52,444 bases of DNA from Didymodactylos carnosus. Its lineage: Eukaryota > Rotifera > Eurotatoria > Philodinida > Philodinidae. Position numbers and translations under genes: made by a program. Below are positions 11,685 through 24,031 of the stretch, in pieces. The notes below the pieces were generated by a model that ran no database searches, had not been told where the DNA came from, and worked only from the letters and a program-made list of their open reading frames with translations. Each line of letters begins with the position of its first letter. Position 1 is the stretch's first letter. Where the stretch lies: positions 1 to 52,444 of the forward strand of contig CAJNOQ010000392.1 in assembly GCA_905250885.1 (NCBI GenBank). The letters run 5' to 3'.

Positions 11685-14600
11685 TCACTTTTCTGTTTCA
11701 TTTAATCCTGTCTTGTTATTAACCCATATTTCATCAATATGTAATTCTAACGTTTCTAGACCATGTAACTTTTGAACTTGTTTACTATAATAGCGTAGAT
11801 CACGTGTCAATAGATCATATTGTGGTCCACCATCATTGATAATTTTTAATTGTTTTAAACGTTTTGCTAATAATCGTTTAAATATTTGATTTAAATGTGT
11901 AAACAAATATTGAAGATCAGTATGTGATACAATTGTACTAATAGCGTTATAAAATCTGGATATTTCAGTAGATAGTGTACGAAAATATTCGGATGGTACG
12001 GGTGCACGTACTTCGTACTTTGATAATGCTGCAACAAATGTTTGCTCAATGATTGTCAGAAGTTTTTGATGAATTTCATCGATATGTTCATTGTAAAGTT
12101 TTATTAATTGTTCAAATTGTTTATTTGATGATAAAAATGAAATTGTTGGTGTAGCAGTAGAAGCTATTGTCAATTCATTATTAGTAGAGAACTAAAACAA
12201 TGTAAATGTGTCTTAATTAAACTAAAATGTTTGAGATGAAAAATATGTGATGTCTGATTTTGACATCTATCGTGTTGTAATATAATCACTACAACTCTTC
12301 TGATGACTTAGGGTTTAACTCAATGTAAGGGATAAGAAGACTAATATGTAAAATATAAAGTCAAAAATCTTTAAATAGTCTAACATCTCTCATTCTCACA
12401 TAATAGTACTAAATGAAAAAATTGTAAAACTTTGTCGACAATTTTAATTGATTATTATCTTACTTGTTGTAATATATCAAAATGTTCTTTAATTTTTAAT
12501 AAAAAATATAGTATGAATTGTAAACATCTACTTGTTAGAGCGAGTATTTTTGCCGATATTGATTTTATTGTTCCAATTTTAACAGCACCGGCACCCAATA
12601 TAAGTTGACATGTTTTTGAATTAAATATATTCAAAATTTCAATAAGACGATGTTGTATATCACTGATGCAATATTTTGGTGTATGAATATATAAAAATGT
12701 ACTACATTGACAATAGTCAATGATTATTGTAAATAATTTTAAACAACAATTGGGTAATATAAATGTTTCATTTTGAATATGAGCACAATCATTTGATATA
12801 TTAGAATTTGTAGTAGTGGAATTAGTAGTAATGGTCATAGACAATTGATCAATATTTATAAATCCATTCAATTGAATATGATCGACTAATGTCTGTAATG
12901 GACGTGGAACTTGAACTTGTCTCCATTGTTCACTATCTAAAATGAAAACATTAAATAAGACGAATATATATATATCCTTGTGGAAAAAAAGAGTTGCACA
13001 CAGTATTTTTAAGATATTTTCCTTACGAAAACATACTTTTACAAAAGTGATCCCATATTTTGATAGCGTCTGGAATTCTTTACGATTCTGTATGTTTATA
13101 TTTTATCTTGCATTTATTTGCTGAAAAACAAATTGAGTGCAATGACGGCTCCCACATTGTCAGATTCCCACGGACTGCATTTTGTTACTATTTCTTCAAC
13201 TTGCTTTTTAAATTTATCATCACTATAGAAATTGCTTTTTATAAAAGTAATTATATATTTTGATAGCGCCTAAAATTCTCTATCATCCTATATATTTATG
13301 TCTTGTCTTACATTTATTTGCAGAAAAATAATTTGAGTACAGCGAAGGTATCTCCAATTGACAAGTACCACAAAGGTACATGTTTTCGCTACTTTTTTAG
13401 TTTTTTTCACACCATCTGTTCTAAAAGATTTTTTTACAGACCGCGAGAAAGAGCACATTCAGAAGTACAAAAAGAACTGACTTCTCACTTTTGCAACCCT
13501 TTTTTTACGGAAATAGTAGCAAAAGAAAAAGGTTCAGGTGGAAATAAATAACAGATTTTCAAAGTTTTCATTTTTTTCGTCTTTCGTATAATCTGCGTAG
13601 TTTTCGTGATTGAAGCTCTAAAATTAAAGGTTAGGTATGGTTTTGTAGAGCATTTCGCGGCGCATCGTTTTAAAAAAACATTAACCTTTGGGTCCTAAAG
13701 AAACACGAGAAAAATAGAAAATATTGAGATGCCACACTCATTACAATTTCTGGGAATCTGACGATGAGGTGGCCGTCATTGCACTCAATGTATTTTTCAG
13801 CAAATAAATGCAAGACCAGATATAAACATACAGAATTGTAGAGAATTCTAAGCGCTATCAGAATATGTGATCATTTTTGTAAAAGTATATTTTCGTAAGG
13901 AAAATATCTTAAAAATACTGTGTGCAACTATTTTTTTTGCCATGAGGATATATGTTTGTGTGTGTATACGTTCAACGTACCTAATATAAAATTAATTTGT
14001 TGTTTTCTTTCATCATGAAAATGTTGAATAAATTTAAGTGTTTGTGCTTGTAACCATGTTCGAAATGGTCGAGAACGATAAGATACTATTGTTGATTGTT
14101 CAAATGTTAATGTATATGTTTGAATTAAATGAATAATTGTTGAAAAATCTGAGATAGATAATTGTTCAAATAATAAAGCCGGAAATTTTGAATGTCGTCC
14201 GATTGTTAAATCATTAAATAATTTAATAAGACGATCTTGTATTGAATCATAAAGTATATGTAATTGATGAATGTATTTTGATTTTAATTGTTGATAATCA
14301 TCTGGTGATTTTGATTGTAAACATTTTTGAAATACATCTAAGATTAAATTTGTTAACAAATTGATACGTTCTAATATCAATTGACTTTCATGTAAAACAT
14401 GATCAATAATCGATTTCCATTGAGAAAAATGATAGGAATTATTGTGTGATGGATAAGTATAACGAAAATCAGTCGTAATCGAAAGTGTTTGATCGGATAT
14501 GTCACTGAAAATTAAATAATAAACAATATTTTACATTGGCTATAAAAATTCAATAATTACTGAAATGATGTATCATAAAATTAATTTTTCCCCGTCATAT

Positions 14601-17600
14601 AACGTTTACTCTAGTACAGACTAATATTAGAATCTATCTATCACAAATCTCGAGTAATTATTAAAAATAATTCCACGTGTACTTATCTGTAAACATTTAT
14701 TGTTGAATACCTGTTTTTATTTTGTTTCAGTTTCATTTCATCCAATTTCTCTTTTGTTGCTTTATCTATAGTTTGTTGAATACACATTTCAAATTTTGAA
14801 TTGATTTCATCTAAATATTTATTATCGTTCACACGAATTAGACCAACTATTATAGCGCCAAATTTATCTTCGTCAATTATTTCCGTATTATCTGTAAAAA
14901 ATAAAAAACCTTTTTAAATTAAATGTAATAATTGTGATATTAATAACTAACCTTTTTTTAATTCATTTTCTAAATGTTGTGTAAATTCTTGTCTCATAAG
15001 ATTGACAATCAAAATATTTAATTCATTCAATTGTTGATCATAATATCTTAGACAATGTACATTGTTTAATTCCGTTTGTATGATTTCTCTCGTTGCCATA
15101 ATTAAATCAAGTGCACTCACATAATCACTTGTCGTTAATAACAATCGTACAGTAATTTGTGTTTGATTTACAATTGTTAAAGAGCGTAATTTTTTTAAGA
15201 GTAAATATTGATTCTGACGTTGACGAATATAACGATAAAGTTTTAATAATGTTAATAGAGATGTTTCATCATACGATGTTAGCTCTTGTCGTAAAGAAGA
15301 AATGGCTTGACGTGTTTGTTTTAAAAATTTATGAATTTCATCATGTGACTTAACAGCATCCAAAAAACCATTTGATTTTAATGACAATTCCCGACATATT
15401 TGAACTTCAATTTTATCTAGGTAATGAGTATATTTATCTTGTAATAGACGAGTCGTTGATGATATCGAATGTTTTTGATGACGTTGACTAAATAAAAGTA
15501 AAGAATAAAGATGTTTTTTTGATAATAATTTGTGAAGATTCTTACTCTAATGTTGTTTCTGTTCCATTAGATGTAACGGATAAAGATTGATTTGTTGGTA
15601 ATTTTTTTGTAGATGTTTCGGATATGTTACCATTTGTACATGTTGTACGAGACTTTTGTTGTTGTTCAGGTGATAATAATAAACGTTGAAAATGGCCAAT
15701 ACCAGGAAAAACAAGATTAAATGTTTGCGTATTACTTAAGGAAAAATTGGATGATAAAAATATAGTAGGAATATTGGATAGATCCACAGGAGTAGTAGGT
15801 GTTGGAGACGGTGCATCACTTCTTTTTAAACTTGTTAAATACGTTTCAAAATCATTCAATGTATAATTATGTATACCAGACAAGGGCTCCGGTGATTTCT
15901 CAACAAATGTATTACCTAAAATAGAAATTAATACAAAAGATGAAATCGTAAAACACGAAACTTTGAGAGTATGTTTCAAGCTGATTTAATCATGTAAAAA
16001 TACCACCGGGTGGCGTATAATGAATGGCATACTTAGTATTTTACTTATAACTTTTTTCCTTTTCAGTCCGTAGACCTGATTGTTTTCGCAAAAGATGCGC
16101 CGTTAAATTCTTTACAAAATGATATATAAATGTTGTGATATTTATTCCAGATACATTTAAAATGAAAAGCAATCTTCAAAAACCCGTACTTTCTAAACCT
16201 GAAAATGATGAAGGTCCAACAAAAATATATATTTTTCTCGTGTTTCTTTAGGACCCTAAGGTTAGTGTTGTTTTTAAAGATGCGCCGCTACATACTCTTC
16301 AAAACCATGCTTAAACTTTAATTTCAGAACTTCACTCAAGAAAACTTACGAAGAATTATACGAAAGATGAAGAAAATAAAAGCTTTCTAAAGTCAAAAAC
16401 GATTGCTTGTGTTAATTTGCAAGTAAGGAAAACTGAATTAGCCGTTTTGTAGCCATGACTTCGCTCTATCTTTTAGCTACGCTTCATATTTTCTCATATC
16501 AAAAACCCATGGAAAAATAATAATTTTTTCGTCGGTTGTGCATTTTTTCATTGATTTTTAATTTCTGGGCATAGTGGTGCTTGCAGCAAAAGTCTCATAA
16601 CTCTATCAAACCAAAAGCTTTTTCTATCGGATTTGTTTTGTTTTGATCAGAAATTATTGCTCTTCTTCACCTAACTGCAAAATCAAAACTACGATCATGT
16701 TTTCCGTTGCTTGCTTGGGCACATTGTTGGAAACGCGGGACTGTCAATTTCTGACGTATTTTAATAACTTCGTTCTCCAGCATACCATTTGCTCTAAAAA
16801 ATTTGTTTCCAGACTACGAGAAAGAGCACATTCAAAACTACCGAAGGAACTGCGTTCTCACTCTTGCTACACGTTTTTAAGGAAATAATAGCAGAAGAAA
16901 AAAGTTCAAATCGAAAAAATACCAAATTAGAAAGCTTTTATTTTCTTCGTCTTTCGTGTAATTCTTCGTAAGTTTTCTTAAGTGAAGTACTGAAATTAAA
17001 GTTTAAGCATGATTTTGAATAGTATGTAGCGGCGCATCTTATAAAAAAAACACTAACCCTAAGGTCCTAAAGAAACACGAGAAAAATATATATTTTTGTT
17101 GGACTGTATCTGGAATAAATATCACAACATTTATATATCATTTTGTAAAGAATTTAACGGCGCATCTTTTGCGAAAACAATCAGGTCTACGGACTGAAAA
17201 GGAAAAAAGTTATAAGCAAAATACTAAGTATGCCATTCATTATGCGCCACCCGGTACTACCCATGGAATAATTTTGACACCCTAACACAGGTGAGCATGC
17301 GTTAAAAAAAAGTTTTCGAGAAAACTGCGTTTGAACGGGTTAAATTTTCAAATATGATGCATGCTAACGTTTCTTCAGAGCGATAACGAGACAGATCCGG
17401 TTAAATATAGTTCTGAGATATTTAACGAGTTTCCACGCATTCAAGTTTTCCAAAAACTCGATGATATACGGTATAAACGCGCTTAAAAATAAATACATGT
17501 ACACTCCTGAATAAAAGTTTATCTTAACTTGTTTAAACGGGTTAGAATAGATTTTAACTCGCTAAAACTCGTTCAACCATAACTCACTAAATGCGTAAGC

Positions 17601-20600
17601 GTTCCAGCGCGTTAGAACAGTCATTTTACAGTCACCCTTTTGTTTTGCATGACCAACTCATATATAAATGGTATATCTTTTCCTACGAGATATACGATAC
17701 ATTCACTTAGAAAATTTTTTAAGCTTTTCTTTCAGTATATATATATATGTGTAAGAGACTAGTCTACCATACTGATGCTGATGAACAGTATCTAGTAGAC
17801 CATAGCCATGTGGGTCTTGGGATCCATCAACGGAACAAAAACCTGATTGAAAAGGGTAAACACACTGTACATGCACTATAACGCGGGAAAATTACATTGA
17901 TCCAAAGTATTATTCTAACGAGTGTAAACGCATCAGAGAAGCTAACTTGTTCAATTTTTAACGATTTAGAACGATTTACGATTATGGAGACTTTATCACG
18001 CACTACTAATCTAACTCGTTAGAATCACCAAATATGAAACATTTAACGCAGTTCGAACGCGTTAAGCCGCTTACGTAACGCGTTAGGATTATAAAGTTTT
18101 TGTAATTAACGCTTTTGAACGTCGTTTTCATATTTTTCTTGTAAAAGCGCGTTTGAGTGCGTTAGAATTAATTTCCAGTCCCATATAAGTTTGAAAACTA
18201 ACGCATTTGCACGCATTCAACAGTATTTAGTTGACGTGCACGCATTAAATTTTTCTTTTACTTAACGAGCATATATAATCCAAAGTGTCCTCTACAAAAA
18301 TGGATCTAAGCAACATCTTGAAAACCCATGATTGGGGAGCATATTTGTATTTATCCGCTCATTCTGATTCAGTACGTAGAATCAATAAAAAATATTCTTT
18401 CAGTTTCGATTTGTGGGAAACCTTTCTCGAAACCAAAGTATTTTTGTTGGTTTTTTCAATATTTATTGAGCTTTACGGTATACTGCAGATAAAACAGAGT
18501 ATTTTACTGACATTCTGACATAGATTGGATGGATTTTGATTGAGTTATGAATTTTTTAATTTTTTATAAAAATAATCAAAAATGGGTTATTTCACCTAGA
18601 ATAGGTTTTCACTCGGTTATTGCATTTTGTTCTGAATACTAACATTGCCACGACATTCAACATAGTCGATAACCTATATTTTTATTAATTTCTGACAGTC
18701 CCAAACCTAACGGTAGAGGAGTGCTAAGGCTTCAGGAGAAATGTTCATAGCTTTCGGACCATGGGTTTTCAAGATGTCGCTTAGATCCATTTTTGTAGAG
18801 GACACTTTGAACTATATATGCCCCGAAAAGAATCAACACATTCCTATTTGAATTTCGGAAAATCCAAGCTAGTTCTCCAAAGATCCTTCGGAAAACCGGC
18901 TTCGAAAATTATTCCGAAAGTCGTTTTTACTTGTGGAAAGATAGCCTCAAGTCTTGCCTAGTGAACGGGGAAAACCGCAAGTCTCTATATTTATTTGATG
19001 CTGAGTTATTCAAAAAATAACCACTGCTCTTGTACTTTGGCTCCGACAATACTTAGGCTTTGAAATTAGCATTGAAAAACATAGAAAAGTAGAGCTGAAC
19101 TAAAATTTCAAGAATGGATAATCAAATTTTATTGAAAATTACTGAACGAATTTATTTTAGTAACCGTTTATTACATAGCATTATATGAAAGCAGATTTTA
19201 TTCTTTTTATTACTAACCAACAGTACGTATTTAAACATAACAAATTGTTCAATTTTGTACAAAAAGATAGTATAAAGAAGGATTCATTCTCATCTACATG
19301 GACTTTAACTATTTTCTCATAAGCCTAATCAGGTTCTATTAAAATAGTAAAGGATCAAATATCACAGATACAAATGTGCCTAAAATTATCCGCGCAGGAT
19401 GTAGTTTCGAAGTAAATGAAGCATAACTTTTTAAGGACGCAATATTTCGGCATGGGCTTTTCATCAAACTATTGCTTGGCCACAGTGAGCATCCAGGCGG
19501 CCTTTTGGCAAAAAATCGAACATGCAGTTTTTCCATATTCAAATAGCGATTAATACACTTCAGTCTATGCGCTATTTAACGGCGTTAAATTTTTTGTTTC
19601 AAGTCTTAACGTGCGTGGGAAAACACTTAGTCAAGCAGTCTGAATACACAGGAACAAGGACTAAAAATTTCGTTTCATAAACCGAACGTCAGTAAAAATA
19701 AAACCGAGATAGATTGTGAATCTAGCCACCTTATTCTATCAATCAGTGAAGAAATTTCGCCATTAGGACTTAACGCTGCGAAGAAAACAGATTTTTTCCC
19801 AAACTAACTTATTTTCCGCACAGCTACATTTAGTATAATGAACGCCCTCATCTTGCTCCCATCTTCAAAACATCTTGAACTTAGCTAGAATGTTCTTCGC
19901 TATATACTGCGGATGATAGTGTTCGATAGTTGGCTTCCTTAACAATATTCTTGAAAAACAAATTTTTCAAAGCGTGTAGTCCGGGCCACAAAAATTCGAC
20001 TCTAACCGCCGAGTGTTCAACTTTTCGAAAAATGAAAATATCTCGATGATGCGCACTTAGAAAAATGTACAGATGAAATTATTTTTTTTGACGCCAAAGG
20101 CTCAAAACAAAAAGCCTTTTTACGAATCGATATAACATGATATCTAGTTTAAGAATATATATGATTTATTCAAGAACACTTCGCACAATCCATAAAAGAT
20201 ACTATTCTTCAGTTCACTCTACGTTTTTCGACTTAGTTTTCACATGTTGCCTTTTTTCAGTTAAATACGATAGCTAGAATGATAGTTTTTATGCCATTAA
20301 ATAGATCGTTAATCAAGGTATATTTGACACAATTCAAAACTTCAAAAAAGCGCACTTCCATTTTTTCACCTGACGTCTACATAGTTGCTCACTATGAAGT
20401 GTACGAGAAAATTGTTAATGACACGAAAACAGTTTTGACAACTTTGAGAAAAAACTTTTCTTCATTTTTTCGTGATATAATCATGCGTTCTACTTTTAAA
20501 CCTTAGATCAAGACCGTGACGAGAGAAAAAAATTAGTAAGTGCATAAATTTTTGGGGGAAAGCCAAAGATTACGGGAGAATGGTACACACTGTTTTAATA

Positions 20601-22688
20601 CTCCAAAATGTTTTGAGAGAAAGGCTATGAGCAGAAAAAAGTGAGAAAACCAAAAAGCAGTGAGAGCCAACACTCCCTTACACCCTTCCTATCGCCACGG
20701 TCCTGTCTGCCACGTCATAGCATGAAATATTTTAAAAAAACATGCAAACAATTGTCAATTTATTTTTAAAATGAGTGTGCTCTTTCCGATGGTGTTTTCA
20801 AAAAGGTTTTAGACCTCCCATCATCGAGATATTTTCATTTTTCGAAAAGTTGAATACTCAACGATTAGAGTCGAATTTTCGTGGCCGGGACTACACGCTT
20901 TGAAAAATTTGTTTTTCAAGAACGTTGTTAAAGAAGCCAGCTATCGAACGCTATCATTCGCCTTCTTGAGCGAGAAAAAGCAAATATGGAATTGTAAGCA
21001 AGTTGCAAACGTACATACTAGACACACTGAGGAATAGTTTGATGAAAAGTCCATGCCGAAATATTGCTTCCTTAAAAAGTTATGATTCATTTACTTCGAA
21101 ACTACATGCTATACGGATAATTTTGGGCGTATATGTAAATAAACGTCATAAAAAGATTATTTATTTATTTAGAAAAGGTGAAGGATTATAAAAACTGTTT
21201 CCGATATCAGGAAGCGATATCTAAAGAAGAATGTGAAGTAATGGTGTGAGAGAGAGATGAGGAAACAAAAATATTAAGAGCAATACACAGTAAAATGTAT
21301 TTAAAAGCGAAAGTAAAAAGAAAGGTAAAAATAGCCAGAAAGACAGAGGACAAAGAATCGTAGTAGATAAATAAAAATAGAATTTATAACTGTGAAAATG
21401 TGCTTAGACATGATTTAAAGACATTTAGCGACGGTACTGTATAACGAGTGAGAAGAAAATTCTATTCATTACACCTAAACGATGTCTATGGGACGTAACT
21501 AATTTATTAATATGAACTTCCCATCTTAGGTCAGAAGCAGCGTTTGCGATATAACTTTGGCGAGGTGAAGGAAGTTTTATGGCGTAACTCTAAAAATTTA
21601 GCTGATAACCAAAAACGAAAAAGGCTTTTAACTTTTCGGAGTAATTTTTATTTTAGTAGGAGTAAAGTTTTTAAAACGAAGGGAGTAAATTTTTTTCCCC
21701 CCCTTTCCTCACCTAATCGAAAACGCTGGTCAGAAGAAATAGTAATACCTAAGAGGGTAATATTCTTAACTCGTTTTATAGGAATATTTATAGGAAGTAA
21801 AACTGAAAAGTGTCCTCATATTCAGGAGTATTAGAAACAAACATCCATTCACATTTGGAACTGAAAATGAGAACTACATCACTCTTCCATATGATCAATG
21901 TTTGCTTAGCAAGTAGTTAGAGGACTTAATAAAGTTGCTGGTAACGCTAAAGTGCAGGTATCAGCAAAAAGAGTGGCAATAGAAGGAGGAAAAATCTGAT
22001 CCGGTAGTTGGTTAATAAATATGAGGAATAATAATGAACATAAAATAGAACCTTGTGACACGCCAGATAGAATGGAAGAAGGAATCAATAGAGAATTACT
22101 TATACGAACTTACTGAGTCCGATACTGGATAGATAACTGGAAAGCCACTCATAAGGCTTATCGTTCACTCCAAGTGTAGAAAGATGACTCAATAACAATT
22201 GGTGGGGCACTCTATCAAAAGCCTTCTCCAAATTGAAGGTAATAACTGCAGAGTCGACAGTAGCACTTAAATTTTCATATAGATGGAATAAGAGATATAA
22301 TAAAGCCGCTCGTCCTCCTTTTGGAATGTCTGTCCATCGATTATATCACAAACAGTCAAAAGTGGCATAATTTAGAATTTCGCATACTACTCGATTTTAA
22401 CGAACTGTAAACAAATTAGTACTATCAACATTATTCATGAAGTACTAAAAAGATAAAAAATTACCTACCCCATGTTTTTGTAAAAAAATTTCCTAATTCA
22501 TAGCGTGTTTTTTTCGGATCGTTCAGTACACATGATAGATTACAAGTAAACGATATTTTCTGTGGTTCTTGTGGTGTCTCTTCATCATTCGATTGAGAAG
22601 AAACTAACGTAGACAATGCTGATGTTGTTGACGTATTATCAGTATGATTAAAATCAAAGACTGACATTATTTTTGAGGCAGTAACCAT
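11685..22688 (-). CDS. VPS54: Vacuolar protein sorting-associated protein 54 (GARP subunit)
   Basis: Seven coding exons on the minus strand: 22688-22469, 15915-15546, 15487-14952, 14891-14711, 14504-13981, 12936-12464, 12191-11685. Phases agree throughout and sum to 2811 nt, 936 residues (human about 977). Recognisable strings run in family order: NFFTKTWG (exon 1), NDFETYLTSLKR, then LLQDKYTHYLDKIEVQICRE and SHDEIHKFLKQTRQAISSLR, TQITVRLLLTTSDYVSALDL, RSFRTWLQAQ/FHDERKQQINF-type, CQLILGAGAVK, LTSRCLQFI, SKYEVRAPVPSEYFR, INDGGPQYDLLTRD, HIDEIW. VPS54 tethers endosome-derived vesicles at the trans-Golgi in the GARP complex (with VPS51/52/53), and its C-terminal domain directs endosome/Golgi binding. 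Intron 1 (22468-15916, about 6.55 kb) is about 60-100 times longer than the usual introns here and is full of repeats. The fifth intron (13980-12937) carries another foldback element. The exon 1 link rests on the conserved motif and matching phase across TGG-G|GT. The N-terminal start (MVTASK…) is less certain. Confidence 0.93.
12968..13958. mobile_element. Foldback/TIR element in VPS54 intron
   Basis: Arms of about 190 bp at 12968-13165 and 13755-13958 are inverted copies: the left arm starts tatatccttgtgg and reads …agttgcacacagtattttta; the right arm mirrors it and ends …ccatgaggatata. A second partial copy of the left arm follows in direct orientation at about 13200-13330. The interior 13340-13730 is homologous to part of the element at 16001-17258, including cctaaagaaacacgagaaaa, but the terminal arms differ. 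No transposase. It lies in the intron between coding exons 13981 and 12936. Confidence 0.75.
16001..17258. mobile_element. Long foldback element in VPS54 intron 1
   Basis: Inverted arms of about 390 bp: 16001-16395 and 16925-17258. Outer ends read taccaccgggtggcgt and, as reverse complement of the right end, tagtaccgggtggcgc. Inner arm landmarks are ctttaggaccctaaggttag and gcggcgcatctt, present in both arms in opposite orientation. The loop of about 530 bp has no coding capacity for a transposase. It is a non-autonomous TIR/foldback element whose inner module is shared with 12968-13958 and 50705-50890. Confidence 0.8.
17275..18250. repeat. Region filled with degenerate acgcgtta motif
   Basis: About 1 kb where variants of aacgcgttaga, gcgttaaa, ttgaacgcg and their complements recur many times in both orientations, with no fixed period. 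It sits between the foldback at 16001-17258 and the TIR element at 18269-18821. The same motif-rich sequence type recurs at 48960-49330. It is probably the interior or subterminal part of a non-autonomous transposon. No clear termini found. Confidence 0.6.
18269..18821. mobile_element. TIR element, about 550 bp, in VPS54 intron 1
   Basis: Left arm gcatatataatccaaagtg… (18269-18332) and right arm ending …cactttgaactatatatgc (about 18760-18821) are inverted, about 62 bp with few mismatches. Both contain cctctacaaaaatggatcta and its complement. No transposase. The short open frame inside begins in the arm and is not a gene. Related sequences occur at 48170-48230 and 50985-51032. Confidence 0.75.
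19365..21145. mobile_element. Nested foldback element, about 1.8 kb, in VPS54 intron 1
   Basis: Two inverted blocks in mirror order. Outer block: 19370-19475 pairs with 21030-21140 (cgaaatattgcttccttaaa / tttaaggacgcaatatttcg). Inner block: 19895-20060 pairs with 20820-20960 (cgtgtagtccgggccacaaa and its mirror). The left arm has about 420 bp between its blocks while the right has about 70 bp, so one arm has gained or lost sequence. No transposase frame. Similar short peptides readable on opposite strands of the two arms are a by-product of the inverted repeat. Confidence 0.75.
21538..21728. mobile_element. hAT-like MITE, 191 bp, perfect 8-bp TSD
   Basis: Begins CAGCGTTTGCGAT and ends AATCGAAAACGCTG (inverted ends). 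Flanked by GTCAGAAG at 21530-21537 and 21729-21736, identical 8-bp duplications as made by hAT transposases. The interior has ggagtaa repeats and a C-rich tract before the right end. It shares the right end (cctaatcgaaaac) with the element at 33498-33941. Located in VPS54 intron 1. Confidence 0.85.
21906..22340 (-). pseudogene. Non-LTR retrotransposon reverse transcriptase fragment
   Basis: On the minus strand the reading runs AVITFNLEKAFDRVPHQLLL, then STLGVNDKPYEWLSSYLSS, then after a frame change GVSQGSILCSLLFLIFINQL and TLFADTCTL. These match RT motifs of LINEs: the FxDLxKAFD-type A box with a conserved Asp, the GVPQGSxLSPxLFxIYINDL B box, and the YADD box degraded here to FADT. Loss of the second catalytic Asp, a frameshift and stops show it is dead. 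It lies in VPS54 intron 1 on the same strand as the gene. Confidence 0.8.
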
Positions 22689-23605
22689 GATATGCTCATT
22701 TTTCTATATTAACTTTTAATAATAATATTTAACATGCTGGTACATTTTAAAACGGGTTTTACATCGAATAAAAAAAAGTTAAAGAATAAACAAATGAATG
22801 ATATTCATACAAATCTGAAATTCAACATAAATAGAACCACAGGACAAAACACAGCAAACTGCTAGATAGTTTATTTCTAAAATTGTTATGAAATGGTGAC
22901 AAGCAAAAAAAATCAAACTTTCAAATACATTCATGCTATGTGACGTGACCTAGATGTACACTGCAAACAAGTAAAAGAGTAATGTCTTCTACATTTTAAA
23001 ATATTTTTTTCTTCATTAATTATTTGTTAATAACTGCAGAACACTATAATCGACTTAGATATAGACTCCGATAGAATATTAGTTTCTATCAAAAGTAGTA
23101 GTAATTTCATCCATCATATTTATTCATTTTACAATATTATGATACAATTTTTTGTTTTTGTCTACTACAATCAAACTATCTGACTAAATGACTTGAAAAT
23201 GACAAACAGTAGAGACAGTACAAATATAAAGACACAAAAAACCTAGTAAAAAGACACTTGTACTAAGAATTCACTTTATACTAAAACAAAAAAATTAATA
23301 AAAAATATGTATTTATAAGAAAAAACATGCATCATTATTATAAAATATGCAGTTTAATTGTTCAACTAGTGTTCTACACAAACGAAAAGTAAGTTTTGTT
23401 ATCATTCATCCGCACTCGACATAAAAAAAACGAGAGAAAAATACTGATAAGAGCATTTTCTTTTCCTCTACTTCTTCAACATCGTATCGTCAAAATTATT
23501 ACTAAACATCTGATTTATACAATATCGAAATGAAACTAAATGAACATTCTATATAGAAAAAGTCATCTGATATAGCATCTAACTATTTCTATAGATACAA
23601 CATAT
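22689..23605. other. Intergenic, upstream of VPS54
   Basis: AT-rich sequence between the VPS54 start and the MITE at 23606. It should contain the VPS54 promoter and 5' UTR. No motif stands out. Confidence 0.4.
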
Positions 23606-23961
23606 CAGAGTTGTGAACAAATCAGAGGTTTTTGCAAGTCAAAAGTCAAGTCACTAAAAGATTTTCAAGTCAAGTTGAGGTGAGAAATTTGTTTTCTTCC
23701 AATTCAAGTTAAGTCTGGTTATAAAATAGGCAGAACATAAAATTTGCTAGTACCTTTTGGATGAGAGACAGTTTTTATAGTTTTAGAAACTCTGTTTTAT
23801 GGTAAAAAATGTCTAATTTAAACGAAAATCTCTTACTAGACATGACTTAACTCGAAAATTTTTGCAAGTTCAATCAAGTCACACCGCAAAAATGTTTCGT
23901 CCAAGTCAAGTCAGACTTGACTTGGACTTGAGACATTTTTGATTTGACTTGTTCAACTCCG
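23606..23961. mobile_element. hAT-like MITE, 356 bp, with caagtcaagtca arrays
   Basis: Ends CAGAGTTG…/…CAACTCCG. Flanks CAACATAT (23598-23605) and CAAGATAT (23962-23969) match at 7 of 8, an aged target duplication. The interior near both ends repeats variants of caagtcaagtc / gacttgacttg many times. No transposase. Confidence 0.75.
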
Positions 23962-24031
23962 CAAGATATCGGGTAACATTTATTTAACAAAAACGGGAAA
24001 AAAAAACAACGATAGAAAAAAAGAATTGATT

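Noticed and set aside
17275..18250. CRISPR-like or satellite array
   Set aside because: The acgcgtta words have no constant spacing or repeat length, occur in both orientations, and the organism is eukaryotic; not a CRISPR array or tandem satellite.
18285..18518. 77-codon open frame
   Set aside because: It starts in the left arm of the 18269-18821 TIR element and shows no protein family features.
19339..21191. Two open frames on opposite strands sharing a peptide NSLMKSPCRNIASLKSY
   Set aside because: They are the two arms of the foldback at 19365-21145 read on opposite strands; similarity follows from the DNA repeat, not from protein paralogy.
21544..21834. 96-codon open frame
   Set aside because: Most of it is the hAT-like MITE at 21538-21728; no transposase motif.
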